Assembly (NCBI RefSeq): GCF_963666525.1
Contig: NZ_OY762905.1
Span: 3,203,501-3,267,500, forward strand
Direction of reading: 5' to 3'
DNA: 64,000 bases
DNA from: an uncultured Cohaesibacter sp.
Lineage (GTDB): Bacteria; Pseudomonadota; Alphaproteobacteria; Rhizobiales; Cohaesibacteraceae
Within the stretch, counting starts at the first letter, position 1. The number at the start of each line of letters is the position of its first letter. A program made the position numbers and the translations under genes. Positions 35,105 through 44,630 of the stretch are shown here, one piece after another. The notes below the pieces were generated by a model, which ran no database searches, was not told where the DNA came from, and saw only the letters and a program-made list of their open reading frames with translations.

Positions 35105-37597
35105 ATGACCGAAACGACATCCATTTCCTTGCCTGATCTGCCCATCCGAGAGGCGCTGCCAGGCCTGCTGGCTGCTTTGGCCAAAGGGACACGCGCGGTT
35201 CTGATCGCTCCACCCGGCGCGGGCAAGACCACCTGCGTACCGCTGGCGCTGCTCGATCAGGGCTGGCTCAAAGCCATGACCGCCGTGGGCAATGGCCGGA
35301 TCATCATGCTTGAGCCCCGCCGCCTTGCAGCCAAGGCGGCCGCCCGTCGCATGGCCCAGCTCATTGGCGAGCCGGTCGGCAAGCGCATTGGCTATCGGGT
35401 GCGGATGGAAAGCCGTATCTCGAGAGAAACTGTCGTCGAGGTGGTGACCGAGGGCGTTTTCGCCCGGATGATCGTCGATGACCCGAGCCTTGAAGGCGTT
35501 GCGGCGGTGCTGTTCGATGAATTTCACGAGCGCAGTCTCGACGCCGACATGTCTCTGGCCTTCGCGCTCGAGGCACAGGCAGCCCTACGAGATGACCTGC
35601 GCCTCATTGTCATGTCCGCGACCCTCGATGGTGGCCGCGTCGCCTCTATCCTCGATGGGGCCCCGGTCATAGAGAGCATGGGTCGAGCCTTTCCTGTCGA
35701 GACCCGCCATCTGCCACGCAAGCCGCAAGACCGGCTGGAAGAGGCAGTCACCGATGCGGTCATGCAGGCCCTGCGGGACGATCAGGGCTCGCTGCTGGTC
35801 TTCCTGCCCGGTCAGGCCGAAATCCATCGGGTTGAGGAACGCCTCGCCCAGCGGCTGAAAAGCAGCCTCGACAAGGACATCATTCTTGCCCCGCTCTATG
35901 GTGCGATGGAGGGCCGGGATCAGGACCGCGCGATTGCCTCGCCGCCCCAGGGCAAGCGTAAGATCGTGCTGGCCACCTCGATCGCCGAAACCTCGCTGAC
36001 CATCGACGGCGTGCGCGTCATCATAGATGCAGGCCTTGTCCGCCGCCCCCGTTTCGAACCGAACCTTGGCATCTCGCGGCTGGAGACGGTGCGGGTGTCC
36101 CGCGCCAGCGCCGATCAGCGACAGGGCCGTGCCGGGCGCACGGAACCGGGCGTCTGCTATCGCCTATGGGACAAGGGTCAGACCGCCGCACTGCCAGCCT
36201 TCGAGCCACCGGAAATTCTTGAGACGGATCTTTCCCGCCTCGTGCTGGATCTCGCGCTATGGGGCGAAAGCGACCCGTCCCGGCTCAAATGGCTTGATGA
36301 GCCTCCTGCTGCCGGTTGGGCCGAGGCGGTCCGGCTGTTGCAATCCTTCGGTGCGCTGGACCCGACCGGGGCCTTGACAGAGCACGGCAGGGAGCTTGCG
36401 CAACTGCCACTGTCGCCGCGTCTGGCGCATATGCTGGTGCGGGCTCGGGCATTCGGTGCCGAGAGCCTTGCCGCCATGATGGCTGCGCTGTTGAGCGAGG
36501 GCGGGCGTCTGCGCCACAATGACATGCGTCGCCTGTTGCAGGACCTGATTGCAGGCAAGCTGCCCCGCGCCAAGGAAATCAAGGCCCTCAGCCGTCGCTG
36601 GATCGGCAGCCGCTCCGAAGAGCGCCCCAACCCCGAGGAGGCTGGTCGCATTCTGGCGCTGGCCTATCCGGACCGGATTGCCATGCGCCGCGGGGCCGAG
36701 GGGCGCTATCTGCTGGCGTCCGGCCGGGGCGGAGTTCTGCAACCCGACGACCCGCTCAATGCGGAACATTTCCTTGTGGTGGCGGATCTGCAGGGTGCGG
36801 CGGCCAATGCCCGTATCACGCTTGCCGCTCCCATCACCCGCAAGGTCATCGAAGACGACTTCGCAGATCTCATCACCGAGGCGGAAGCGATCAGCTTTGA
36901 CCGCGACAGCGGCGCGGTCTCTGCCAGACTGCAAACTCTGCTGGGGCGCATCGTGCTGGCCGAGAAGAGACTGAAGCAACCCTCATCCGAAGCCATCGTC
37001 AGCGCCCTGCTGGCGGCGATACGCAAGGGCGGTCTGCGCCTGTTGCCCTTCACCAAAGAGATCGAACGCTGGCGCGGTCGCGTCTGTTATGCGGCCGAGC
37101 GCGAGGAAGGCTGGCCCGTTCTCTCCGATCAGGGTCTGCTCGATGGTCTGGAAGACTGGCTTGCGCCGTTTCTTGCCGGCAAGATGGCGCTGTCGGACAT
37201 TTCTGCCGCCGACCTGTCTGCCGCGCTCCGGGCAATGGTGCCCTATGACCGGCTGGCAACACTGGATGCCGATCTGCCCACCCATTATGAGGTGCCCACC
37301 GGCTCGCGCATTCCCATCGACTATGCCGCCGAAAACGGACCGGTTCTGGCGGTGCGGGTGCAGGAACTGTTCGGGCTCGATCAACATCCCACGATCATGG
37401 GAGGCAAGCTGCCGCTGCTCTTGCATCTGCTCTCTCCGGCCCACCGTCCCATTCAGGTTACGCGGGATCTGCCCGGTTTCTGGCGCGGTTCATGGAGGGA
37501 TGTCCGCGCCGACATGCGCGGTCAGTATCCCAAGCATGTCTGGCCCGAAGATCCGATCAACACAGAAGCCACCCGCCGTGCCAAGACGCGCAAATGA
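35105..37597 (+). CDS. hrpB: ATP-dependent RNA helicase HrpB
   Basis: 830 residues from ATG 35105 (MTETTSISLPDLPIREALP); the frame opens earlier at 34949 but overlaps the ATPase gene. DEAH/RHA-type helicase: Walker A APPGAGKTT, motif II as DEFHERSLD (DEFH is the HrpB variant), SATLDG (motif III), SIAETSLTIDG (motif V) and QRQGRAGR (motif VI), then HA2 and the C-terminal HrpB domain ending LPGFWRGSWRDVRADMRGQYPKHVWPEDP. HrpB is widespread and its RNA substrate is poorly defined. It is convergent with nothing and probably ends the ynj transcript. Confidence 0.93.
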   Translation: MTETTSISLPDLPIREALPGLLAALAKGTRAVLIAPPGAGKTTCVPLALLDQGWLKAMTAVGNGRIIMLEPRRLAAKAAARRMAQLIGEPVGKRIGYRVRMESRISRETVVEVVTEGVFARMIVDDPSLEGVAAVLFDEFHERSLDADMSLAFALEAQAALRDDLRLIVMSATLDGGRVASILDGAPVIESMGRAFPVETRHLPRKPQDRLEEAVTDAVMQALRDDQGSLLVFLPGQAEIHRVEERLAQRLKSSLDKDIILAPLYGAMEGRDQDRAIASPPQGKRKIVLATSIAETSLTIDGVRVIIDAGLVRRPRFEPNLGISRLETVRVSRASADQRQGRAGRTEPGVCYRLWDKGQTAALPAFEPPEILETDLSRLVLDLALWGESDPSRLKWLDEPPAAGWAEAVRLLQSFGALDPTGALTEHGRELAQLPLSPRLAHMLVRARAFGAESLAAMMAALLSEGGRLRHNDMRRLLQDLIAGKLPRAKEIKALSRRWIGSRSEERPNPEEAGRILALAYPDRIAMRRGAEGRYLLASGRGGVLQPDDPLNAEHFLVVADLQGAAANARITLAAPITRKVIEDDFADLITEAEAISFDRDSGAVSARLQTLLGRIVLAEKRLKQPSSEAIVSALLAAIRKGGLRLLPFTKEIERWRGRVCYAAEREEGWPVLSDQGLLDGLEDWLAPFLAGKMALSDISAADLSAALRAMVPYDRLATLDADLPTHYEVPTGSRIPIDYAAENGPVLAVRVQELFGLDQHPTIMGGKLPLLLHLLSPAHRPIQVTRDLPGFWRGSWRDVRADMRGQYPKHVWPEDPINTEATRRAKTRK

Positions 37598-37699
37598 TAG
37601 GTCTTTCGAGCTCCTAACAGGCCGGAACGAGCCTCTGCCGAGGCAGGATCTGTCGCCCCGAAGTCGCTGCCAGGCAAGTTATCAACAATTCCCTTTGTC

Positions 37700-37724
37700 T
37701 CAAATTGACATCAACTCAATTTGA
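37700..37724. promoter_or_regulatory. 9-bp inverted repeat, candidate operator
   Basis: TCAAATTGA and TCAATTTGA pair exactly around CATCAAC. It abuts the next dyad by two bases. No T-run, so it is not a terminator. Confidence 0.5.
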
Positions 37725-37726
37725 TC

Positions 37727-37745
37727 TGTTCGCAATACGCGAACA
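37727..37745. promoter_or_regulatory. 19-bp dyad, candidate operator
   Basis: TGTTCGC-AATAC-GCGAACA has 7-bp perfect arms. It differs from the alphaproteobacterial LexA box (direct GTTC-N7-GTTC) because the arms are inverted. The regulator is unknown. Confidence 0.5.
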
Positions 37746-38074
37746 AAAATGAAAAAATTATCTTGATTTGCAGAATTTCGTATCAGGATTTTTTCGGATT
37801 CGTACAGGTTTGTAACGGGAGCGGCTTTCGGGGATATATTGCAGAAACAGTTTTTGCGTGCGGTATCCGTTTTTTGCAACAAAAGCCTTCATGCCGATGG
37901 TGAAAAGCGAAAATTCTGGCTGCAAAGCACGTCAGACCATGCAAGACTGTCGCCAATGTGTTGCACGGGGTCTGCGCTTGCCGACAATTGGGGAACTGCA
38001 ATCGAATTGTCATCAGGGCATGTCGCCCAATAAGAACCTGGCAAAACATGTTAGAACAACAGATCGTTGAAGCG

Positions 38075-38092
38075 ATCGATTAAGCAATCGAT
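38075..38092. promoter_or_regulatory. 18-bp dyad close to the first nucleoside gene
   Basis: ATCGATT-AAGC-AATCGAT, 7-bp perfect arms, ends 28 bp before the ATG at 38121. A related GATCGTTGAAGCGATC stretch lies just upstream. It could be an operator or a leader hairpin. Confidence 0.45.
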
Positions 38093-38120
38093 ACAGCATA
38101 CCAATTAAAAGGGGTTAGAC

Positions 38121-39119
38121 ATGTTGCGTCAATTTTTCGGTGCCGCTGCACTGGCAACCATGATGGTTGCAGCACCAGCACTTGCTGCTGAAGTGAAGCC
38201 TGCCGTGGTCTATGACCTTGGCGGCAAGAACGACCAGTCCTTCAACCAGTCCGCCTTCCACGGCGCTGAAGCCTACAAGACGGACACTGGTACCGACTAT
38301 CGTGATTTCGAAATCCAGAACGACACCCAGCGTGAACAGGCTCTGCGCCGTTTCGCCGAAAGAGGCTATGACCCGATCGTCGCAATCGGTTTCTCTCAGG
38401 CCGAAGCCCTCAAGAAGGTTGCTCCCGAATTTCCGGAAACCAAGTTCGCGATCGTTGACATGGTTGTCGACCTGCCAAACGTACGCTCCATCGTCTTCAA
38501 AGAACATGAAGGCTCCTTCCTCGTCGGTCTGCTGGCAGCTAAGGCTTCCAAGACTGCCAAAGTCGGCTTTGTCGGCGGCATGGACATTCCGCTCATCCGC
38601 GCTTTCGCTTGCGGCTACAAGCAGGGTGCAAAGGCAGCCAATCCGGACATCGAGATCTATGAAAACATGATCGGCACCACCGGCGCTGCATGGAACGACC
38701 CTGTCAAGGGTGGCGAACTGACCAAATCCCAGATCGACCGTGGCGCAGACGTGATCTATCACGCCGCTGGCGGCTCGGGCGCTGGCGTGCTGCAGGCAGC
38801 AGCTGACGCTGGCAAACTGGGCATCGGTGTTGACTCCAACCAGAACGGCCTGCATCCGGGTAACGTGCTGACTTCCATGGTCAAACGTGTTGATACTGCC
38901 GTTTACAATGCCTTCAAGGACCTTGCTTCAGACAACTGGTCTTCGGGCATCTATGTTCTTGGTCTTGCTGAAAACGGCGTGGCCTGGGCTGACGACGAAA
39001 ACAACAAGGACCTGATCACTGCCGACATGCGCGCAGCTGTCGATCAGGCTTCCAAGGACATCATCGACGGCAAGATTGTCGTTCATGATTACCGTGCGGA
39101 CAACAGCTGCCCGTTCTAA
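38121..39119 (+). CDS. BMP-family nucleoside ABC transporter substrate-binding protein
   Basis: 332 residues with a clear Sec signal (FFGAAALATMMVAAPALAAE). The mature part is a BMP/PnrA-like type I binding protein: VVYDLGGKNDQSFNQSAFHGA, GFSQAEALKKVAPEFPETKF, the hinge FKEHEGSFLVGLLAA, VGFVGGMDIPLIRAF, and the C-terminal GVDSNQNGLHPGNVLTSMVKR. Such proteins bind purine or pyrimidine nucleosides, here supported by the downstream cdd, PNP, deoCAB, add and upp genes. No lipobox is seen, so it is a soluble periplasmic protein. A terminator-like hairpin follows, which would give it more transcript than the transporter genes. AGGGG precedes the start. Confidence 0.92.
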   Translation: MLRQFFGAAALATMMVAAPALAAEVKPAVVYDLGGKNDQSFNQSAFHGAEAYKTDTGTDYRDFEIQNDTQREQALRRFAERGYDPIVAIGFSQAEALKKVAPEFPETKFAIVDMVVDLPNVRSIVFKEHEGSFLVGLLAAKASKTAKVGFVGGMDIPLIRAFACGYKQGAKAANPDIEIYENMIGTTGAAWNDPVKGGELTKSQIDRGADVIYHAAGGSGAGVLQAAADAGKLGIGVDSNQNGLHPGNVLTSMVKRVDTAVYNAFKDLASDNWSSGIYVLGLAENGVAWADDENNKDLITADMRAAVDQASKDIIDGKIVVHDYRADNSCPF

Positions 39120-39140
39120 GGTACTGAATGTGTTGAAAGA

Positions 39141-39175
39141 TGTGCCCCATCCCCTTCAGGATGGGGTGCATTTTT
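39141..39175 (+). terminator. Terminator/attenuator after the BMP gene
   Basis: TGCCCCATCC and GGATGGGGTGCA pair around CCTTCA with one bulged base, followed by TTTTTA. Its place inside the cluster suggests partial read-through, leaving the binding protein in excess over the membrane parts. Confidence 0.75.
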
Positions 39176-39330
39176 ATATTCGGGAAATCCGGTCCGGTCG
39201 CAGGATCGGATCATGTCGGCCAGGCGGATTGCCATGAGCGGTCCGATGGAACAGGCCCACCCATACCGCATGCGCCCAAGCGCAGCGGGTCCCGGTTTCC
39301 CCGCCCGGATATCGCGCCATCAGAAGCGTG

Positions 39331-41031
39331 ATGCGAGGCGGATGGAATAGGCGGGAGGGGCTGATAAATGGGGACTTTATTTTGCATCTGGACGAGCAAG
39401 CAACAGCGCGAGGCGGCGATGGCTCAGGAGCGAATGGCTCCGACAATGGGCAATCCGCAGATGTGCCCGCCATTCGACTGGTCGGAATCGAAAAGCGGTT
39501 TGGCCCGGTCTTCGCCAACAGGAACATTGACCTGACGGTCGCCAAGGGATCAATCCACGGGATCATCGGCGAAAACGGCGCAGGCAAATCCACCCTGATG
39601 TCCATTCTCTATGGCTTCTATCAGGCCGACAGTGGCGATATCTATGTCAATGGCAAGCGCCAGAAAATCTCCGATAGCCAGAAGGCCATCGCCATCGGGA
39701 TCGGCATGGTGCATCAGCATTTCATGCTGGTGGAGAATTTCTCGGTGCTGGAGAATGTCGTGCTCGGCGTCGAGGGCGGCGCCTTGCTTGGCAAGGGTAT
39801 GGACAAGGCTCGCTCGGAGCTGAAGCGGCTGGCCGATGAATATGACCTCCGGATCGATCCGGAAGCGATTGTCGAGGAACTCCCTGTTGGCTTGCAGCAG
39901 CGGGTCGAGATCCTCAAGGCGCTTTATCGCGGCGCCGACATCCTCATCCTGGATGAACCAACCGGCGTTCTGACCCCGGCCGAGGCCGACCATCTGTTCC
40001 GCATTCTGGGGCAGCTCAGGGATCAGGGCAAAACAATTCTGCTGATCACCCATAAGCTGCGCGAGATCATGGCCATCACTGATCGGGTGTCGGTTATGCG
40101 CCGTGGCGAAATGGTCGGGTCCGTCCATACTGCCGAAACCTCGGTCGAGCAGCTTGCCGAAATGATGGTCGGACGCCATGTGCTGCTCAACGTCGAGAAG
40201 ACCGAGAGCAAGCCGGGCGACGAGATTCTGTCGGTCGAGAATCTGACCGTGATCGACAAGCGCGGCGTCAAGCGGGTCAAGGACGTGTCCTTCTCCGTGC
40301 ATGCCGGTGAGATTGTCGGTATTGCCGGTGTTTCCGGCAATGGCCAGAGCGAACTGATGGAAGCTGTTGCGGGCATGATCACCGCCAGCAATGGCACGGT
40401 CAGGATCAATGGCGAGGCGGTCGATGTGACCGGCAAGGCCGATGCGCTGGAGCGCCGCCATCGTGGCATGGCCCATGTGCCCGAAGATCGTCATCGCACG
40501 GGGCTTGTGACCAAGTTTCCGGCAAGGGAAAACATGATCCTGGGCTATCAGGACCAGAAGAAATATGGTCAGGGCATGTTCCTTGATCTGGGGGCCATTC
40601 TGAAAGAGACCCAGGATTTCATGGTCGATTTCGATGTGCGCCCGCCCGACCCGAACCTGAAGGCCGCCAACTTCTCCGGCGGCAACCAGCAGAAGCTGGT
40701 TCTGGCGCGCGAAATGGAGCGCAACCCAGACATCCTGATCGTTGGCCAGCCAACCCGTGGTGTGGACATCGGCGCCATCGAATTCATTCACAAGCGCCTC
40801 ATCGAGATGCGCGATGCGGGCAAGGCCATTTTGCTGGTCTCGGTGGAGCTCGACGAGATCCGCTCCCTGTCCGACCGCATTCTGGTGATGTTCGACGGAA
40901 CCATCGTCGGGGAACGCCCGGCAGGGGCCAGTGAACAGGAGCTCGGCCTGATGATGGCCGGTATCGCCGATACATCCGGTGTTGCAGACAAAGATGCAAC
41001 GCCGTCTGCGGACACTGTGGGGGCTGAATAG
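39331..41031 (+). CDS. Nucleoside ABC transporter ATP-binding protein (two NBDs)
   Basis: About 566 residues if ATG 39331 is used; a GTG at 39328 or a TTG at 39382 are other options and the first ~45 residues are unconserved. NBD1: Walker [11 protein letters not shown]-loop [12 protein letters not shown], signature-like [11 protein letters not shown], Walker B LILDEPT, H-loop ITHKLRE. NBD2 has the degenerate P-loop [10 protein letters not shown], signature [14 protein letters not shown] and [12 protein letters not shown], as normal for the YufO/NupA group related to sugar ATPases. It drives the two permeases encoded just downstream. Confidence 0.9.
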   Translation: MRGGWNRREGLINGDFILHLDEQATARGGDGSGANGSDNGQSADVPAIRLVGIEKRFGPVFANRNIDLTVAKGSIHGIIGENGAGKSTLMSILYGFYQADSGDIYVNGKRQKISDSQKAIAIGIGMVHQHFMLVENFSVLENVVLGVEGGALLGKGMDKARSELKRLADEYDLRIDPEAIVEELPVGLQQRVEILKALYRGADILILDEPTGVLTPAEADHLFRILGQLRDQGKTILLITHKLREIMAITDRVSVMRRGEMVGSVHTAETSVEQLAEMMVGRHVLLNVEKTESKPGDEILSVENLTVIDKRGVKRVKDVSFSVHAGEIVGIAGVSGNGQSELMEAVAGMITASNGTVRINGEAVDVTGKADALERRHRGMAHVPEDRHRTGLVTKFPARENMILGYQDQKKYGQGMFLDLGAILKETQDFMVDFDVRPPDPNLKAANFSGGNQQKLVLAREMERNPDILIVGQPTRGVDIGAIEFIHKRLIEMRDAGKAILLVSVELDEIRSLSDRILVMFDGTIVGERPAGASEQELGLMMAGIADTSGVADKDATPSADTVGAE

Positions 41032-41032
41032 A

Positions 41033-42151
41033 ATGAGCGCACAGAATGCAAAATTGCCCCGCTGGGTCGACTATGGCCTGATCCCGCTGCTCAATCTGAC
41101 GGCGGCCCTGCTGGTCTCCGGTCTGGTGGTGCTGCTGATCGGCGAGAACCCGCTTGAAGCCGTCTACTGGCTGGTGCAGGGATCGCTTGGCTATAGCGAG
41201 GGTGTGGGCTTCACACTCTACTACACCACCAACTTCATTTTCACCGGCCTTGCCGTTGCGGTGGCAGCCCATGCGGGCATGTTCAACATTGGTGGCGAGG
41301 GACAGGCCTATGTCGGCGGTCTTGGCGTCACGCTCGCCTGTCTGGCCCTCGATCACTATGTGCCATGGTATGTGACCTTCCCCTTTGCGCTGCTTGGCGC
41401 GGTACTGTTCGGTGCAGCCTGGGCAGCCATTCCGGCCTACCTGCAGGCCAAGCGTGGCAGTCACATCGTGATCACGACGATCATGTTCAACTTCATCTCC
41501 TATTCGCTGATGGCCTATCTTCTGGTCGAGGTCTTCAAACAGCCCGGATCGATGCAGCCGGAAAGCCGCACCTTCCTTGAAGGCGGGCGACTGCCCTTCA
41601 TCCATGATGTGGCTGGCTGGTTCGGCATCAAGATGGCGTCCTCGCCGCTCAACCTTTCCTTCGTGGTGGCCCTGTTGGCCTGTGTCTTCGTCTGGGCGCT
41701 GATCTGGCGTACCCGTCTTGGCTATGCCATCCGCACCTTCGGCACCAACCCCGACGCCGCCGTCTATGCGGGCATGAACCTGTCGCGGATCATCATCATC
41801 ACCATGATGATTTCCGGTGGCCTTGCTGGACTCATGGCACTCAACGAGGTTATGGGCGCCCAGAACCGTCTGCTGCTCGACTATGTTACCGGCTATGGCT
41901 TCGTGGGTATCGCGGTGGCGCTGATGGGCCGCTCCCATCCGGTGGGTATCATCATGGCCTCGATCCTGTTTGGCATGCTCTATCAGGGCGGCGCCGAGCT
42001 GGCGTTTGAAATGCCCAAGATCACCCGCGACATGATCATTTCCATTCAGGGTCTGGTGATCCTGTTTGCCGGTGCCATGGAGCATATGTTCCGGCCCGCT
42101 CTCGTGCGGATCTTCACATCCCGGTCCGATGATCTCGGACAGGAAGCGTAG
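41033..42151 (+). CDS. Nucleoside ABC transporter permease 1 (YufP-like)
   Basis: 372 residues from ATG 41033, one base after the ATPase stop. About ten TM helices; family signatures are AAHAGMFNIGGEGQAYVG, SHIVITTIMFNFI, and GTNPDAAVYAGMNLSRI (the coupling-helix region), then YGFVGIAVALMGRSHPVGI. It belongs to the BPD_transp_2 branch used for nucleosides and branched-chain amino acids. It pairs with the next gene as a heterodimer across the inner membrane. Confidence 0.92.
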   Translation: MSAQNAKLPRWVDYGLIPLLNLTAALLVSGLVVLLIGENPLEAVYWLVQGSLGYSEGVGFTLYYTTNFIFTGLAVAVAAHAGMFNIGGEGQAYVGGLGVTLACLALDHYVPWYVTFPFALLGAVLFGAAWAAIPAYLQAKRGSHIVITTIMFNFISYSLMAYLLVEVFKQPGSMQPESRTFLEGGRLPFIHDVAGWFGIKMASSPLNLSFVVALLACVFVWALIWRTRLGYAIRTFGTNPDAAVYAGMNLSRIIIITMMISGGLAGLMALNEVMGAQNRLLLDYVTGYGFVGIAVALMGRSHPVGIIMASILFGMLYQGGAELAFEMPKITRDMIISIQGLVILFAGAMEHMFRPALVRIFTSRSDDLGQEA

Positions 42152-42163
42152 GGGAGGCTGACC

Positions 42164-43135
42164 ATGGATTTCCTGCAGACACTCATTCTGACGACAGACT
42201 CCGCAGTGCGTCTTTCCGTGCCGCTGCTCTTTGCCTGCCTTGCCGGGCTCTATTCCGAACGCTCCGGTGTGGTCGATATCGGCTTGGAAGGCAAGATGCT
42301 CGGCGGTGCCTTTGCTGCCGGCTGCGTTGCCGCGATCACCGGTTCGGCCTGGCTTGGCCTCTTGGCCGCCATTCTGGTTTCCATCGGGCTGGCGCTGGTG
42401 CACGGCTATGCCTCCATCACCCAGCGCGGCAACCAGATCGTCTCCGGCGTTGCCATCAACTTTGTTGCCAGCGGCCTGACGGCGCTGCTCGGGCAGGCAT
42501 GGTTCGGACGCGGCGGCAAGACACCGCAATTGCCCAACACCGCCCGCTTCACCGAGATCACCTTGCCCTTTGCCGAACCCATGCGGAATGTGCCGGTCAT
42601 CGGGCCGATCTATTCCGATATCATCTCGGGGCACTCCCTGCTGGTCTACGCTGCCTTCATTGCCATTCCGCTGACATGGTGGATCCTTTATCGCACCCGT
42701 TTCGGCCTGCGCCTGAGGGCCGTGGGGGAAAACCCCGGGGCTGTCGACACCGCAGGCATTTCGGTCGCATGGATGCGCTACCGGGCCGTGATCATCGCGG
42801 GCATCCTGTGCGGGTTTGCCGGGGCCTATCTTTCGATTGCTCAGTCGGCAGGCTTCTCCAAGGACATGACCGCAGGCAAGGGCTTCATCGCACTGGCCGC
42901 CCTGGTTTTTGCCAAATGGAAACCGCTCAATGCGCTTGGCGCCTGCTTCCTGTTCGGCTTCCTTGATGCGGTCGCCATCCGCATGCAGGGCACCGCGTTG
43001 CCGGTTATCGGCGAAGTGCCGGTGCAGGCCATGCAGGCCTTGCCCTACATTCTCACGGTCATCCTGCTGGCCGGCTTCATCGGCAAATCCATTCCGCCCA
43101 AGGCGGATGGTGTGCCTTACACCAAGGAACGCTAG
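42164..43135 (+). CDS. Nucleoside ABC transporter permease 2 (YufQ-like)
   Basis: 323 residues, about eight to nine TM helices. Signatures: LFACLAGLYSERSGVVDIGLEGKM in part, GNQIVSGVAINFVASGL, GLRLRAVGENPGAVDTAGI (coupling loop), and KGFIALAALVFAKWKPLNA near the end. It is the smaller partner of the preceding permease and sits 12 bp after it. cdd begins 9 bp after its stop, tying uptake and catabolism into one transcript. Confidence 0.92.
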   Translation: MDFLQTLILTTDSAVRLSVPLLFACLAGLYSERSGVVDIGLEGKMLGGAFAAGCVAAITGSAWLGLLAAILVSIGLALVHGYASITQRGNQIVSGVAINFVASGLTALLGQAWFGRGGKTPQLPNTARFTEITLPFAEPMRNVPVIGPIYSDIISGHSLLVYAAFIAIPLTWWILYRTRFGLRLRAVGENPGAVDTAGISVAWMRYRAVIIAGILCGFAGAYLSIAQSAGFSKDMTAGKGFIALAALVFAKWKPLNALGACFLFGFLDAVAIRMQGTALPVIGEVPVQAMQALPYILTVILLAGFIGKSIPPKADGVPYTKER

Positions 43136-43144
43136 GATCAGTCC

Positions 43145-43582
43145 ATGAGCACCACCACCATTGCCGTGACCGAAGAGACGCTGAAGCTGCTGACTCTGGC
43201 AACAGAAGCGCGCAAGAAGGCCCACGTGCCCTATTCGCGCTTTCCCGTAGGGGTCGCCCTGCGCACGCGTTCGGGCACCCTCCACACCGGATGCAACATC
43301 GAAAACGCGTCCTATCCTGAGGGTTGGTGTGCTGAAACCTCGGCCATCTCTGCCATGATCATGGCGAGCAGTGACGTGGCCGACAGCCGGGCCATCGAGG
43401 AACTGGTGGTCATCGCCGACCACACGCCGCCGATTACCCCATGTGGTGGCTGCCGCCAGCGCATTCGTGAATTCGGCAGCCCGGAAACCGTTGTACATGC
43501 GGCCGATCTGGGCGGCATCAGGCAAAGCTTCACTCTGGAAGCCTTGCTACCCGCCGCCTTCGATCTGGAAGAAAATCGTTAG
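43145..43582 (+). CDS. cdd: Cytidine deaminase
   Basis: 145 residues, the tetrameric single-domain form. The substrate/zinc motifs are complete: PYSRFPVGVAL, NIENASYPEGWCAETSA (zinc Cys and catalytic Glu; the usual CAER is CAET here), and PCGGCRQRIREF (two zinc Cys). It hydrolyses cytidine and deoxycytidine to uridine and deoxyuridine. In the cluster it feeds pyrimidine nucleosides to the thymidine/uridine phosphorylase DeoA and the uracil to Upp. Confidence 0.93.
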   Translation: MSTTTIAVTEETLKLLTLATEARKKAHVPYSRFPVGVALRTRSGTLHTGCNIENASYPEGWCAETSAISAMIMASSDVADSRAIEELVVIADHTPPITPCGGCRQRIREFGSPETVVHAADLGGIRQSFTLEALLPAAFDLEENR

Positions 43583-43726
43583 AGTCGAAAAGACCGACGA
43601 TCAACATCGGAAGACACCGGAGCCCTGCGAGAGACAGTGCTTCGGCCGGTTTTTACCAACTGACAAAAAGTCGCCATAACAAGGCGATAGGATAAAAGCC
43701 CAGACGCTCGAGAGGGAGAAGCGCTC

Positions 43727-44542
43727 ATGACCATTACAGGTCTCGCCAAGGATGCCGCCAAACGGATTTTGGACAAAGTGGATGGCCCAGCCCGGGTGGG
43801 CATGGTGCTTGGCTCGGGCCTTGGGGCTCTGGCCGACGAGGTCGAAAATGCCCAGCGTTTTCCCTATCAGTCCCTGCCGGGCTTTCCGGTGTCGTCCGTC
43901 TCGTCCCATGCATCCGAACTGGTTGTCGGCTCGCTGATGGGCGTTCAGGTCGCCATTCTGGCTGGCCGGGCGCACTATTATGAACATGGCGACGCAACGG
44001 TCATGAAACAGCCGCTGGCGACCCTCAAGGCGCTTGGCTGCGACCAGATCCTGTTGACCAATGCAGCCGGGTCCCTACGCGAAGACATTGCGCCCGGCGA
44101 GCTTATGCTGATCGATGATCACATCAACTGGTCCGGTCGGTCGCCGCTGATTGGCGTCGAAAGCGATGATCGCTTTGTCGGCCTCACCGAGGCCTATGAT
44201 GCATCGATCCGGGTCGAGCTTGCCAAGGCGGCTGAAGCCGCCGAGGTGTCCCTGAAATCCGGCGTCTATGCCTGGTTCTCCGGCCCCAATTTCGAAACTC
44301 CGGCGGAAATCCGCGCTGCCCGCATTCTTGGTGCTGATGCCGTCGGCATGTCCACCGTGCCGGAGGTCATTCTTGCCCGCTGGATGGGGCTGCGGGTTGC
44401 AGCCATTTCGACGATTACCAATTTCGGAGCAGGCATGACCGGCAACGAACTGTCCCATGAAGAGACCAAGGAAATGGGCCCGGTCGGCGCTCAGAAGCTG
44501 ATCAGGGTGATCCGCGCCTATCTGAAGGCAATGGCGGACTGA
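43727..44542 (+). CDS. punA: Purine nucleoside phosphorylase (trimeric, PNP type)
   Basis: 271 residues. Family motifs: VLGSGLGALADEV (phosphate loop), GRAHYYEHGD, ILTNAAGSL-like LLTNAAGSLREDI, SGPNFETPAEIRAARILGADAVGMSTVPE, and ISTITNFGAGM. Glu and Asn for purine binding are in FETPAE and TNFG. It splits inosine and guanosine, and their deoxy forms, to base and (deoxy)ribose-1-phosphate. It is the trimeric family, not the hexameric DeoD. A 144 bp gap precedes it with GAGGGAGAAG before the ATG. Confidence 0.9.
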   Translation: MTITGLAKDAAKRILDKVDGPARVGMVLGSGLGALADEVENAQRFPYQSLPGFPVSSVSSHASELVVGSLMGVQVAILAGRAHYYEHGDATVMKQPLATLKALGCDQILLTNAAGSLREDIAPGELMLIDDHINWSGRSPLIGVESDDRFVGLTEAYDASIRVELAKAAEAAEVSLKSGVYAWFSGPNFETPAEIRAARILGADAVGMSTVPEVILARWMGLRVAAISTITNFGAGMTGNELSHEETKEMGPVGAQKLIRVIRAYLKAMAD

Positions 44543-44567
44543 CAGACCTGCGGGCTGTTTCCCCCAC

Positions 44568-44602
44568 AGCGGCCACCTCCTGTCCCTTCTGTGGTCGCTT
44601 TT
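44568..44602 (+). terminator. Terminator-like hairpin between PNP and deoC
   Basis: AGCGGCCAC and GTGGTCGCT pair (one G-T wobble) with a 14-base loop and run into TTTT. The T-run is short, so probably partial termination within the cluster. Confidence 0.5.
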
Positions 44603-44630
44603 CCGGCTGATCTTCAATAAAGAGAAAACA

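Larger units (their letters stand above)
37598..38120 (+). other. Regulatory gap upstream of the nucleoside cluster
   Basis: 523 bp, AT-rich in the middle. After hrpB a GCCTC/GAGGC hairpin (37631-37644) lacks a T-run. Two adjacent dyads (37700-37724 and 37727-37745) and a third dyad (38075-38092) just before the first gene look like operators for a nucleoside-responsive regulator. No reading frame here is credible. Confidence 0.6.

Noticed and set aside
37727-37745. SOS (LexA) box
   Set aside because: The alphaproteobacterial LexA site is a direct GTTC-N7-GTTC repeat; here the arms are inverted and no SOS gene follows.
40799-43525. A 908-codon open frame on - covering the permease genes and cdd
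   Set aside because: It is antisense to three well-supported genes, its translation is His/Gln/Arg-rich with no domain, and long antisense frames are expected in GC-rich coding DNA.
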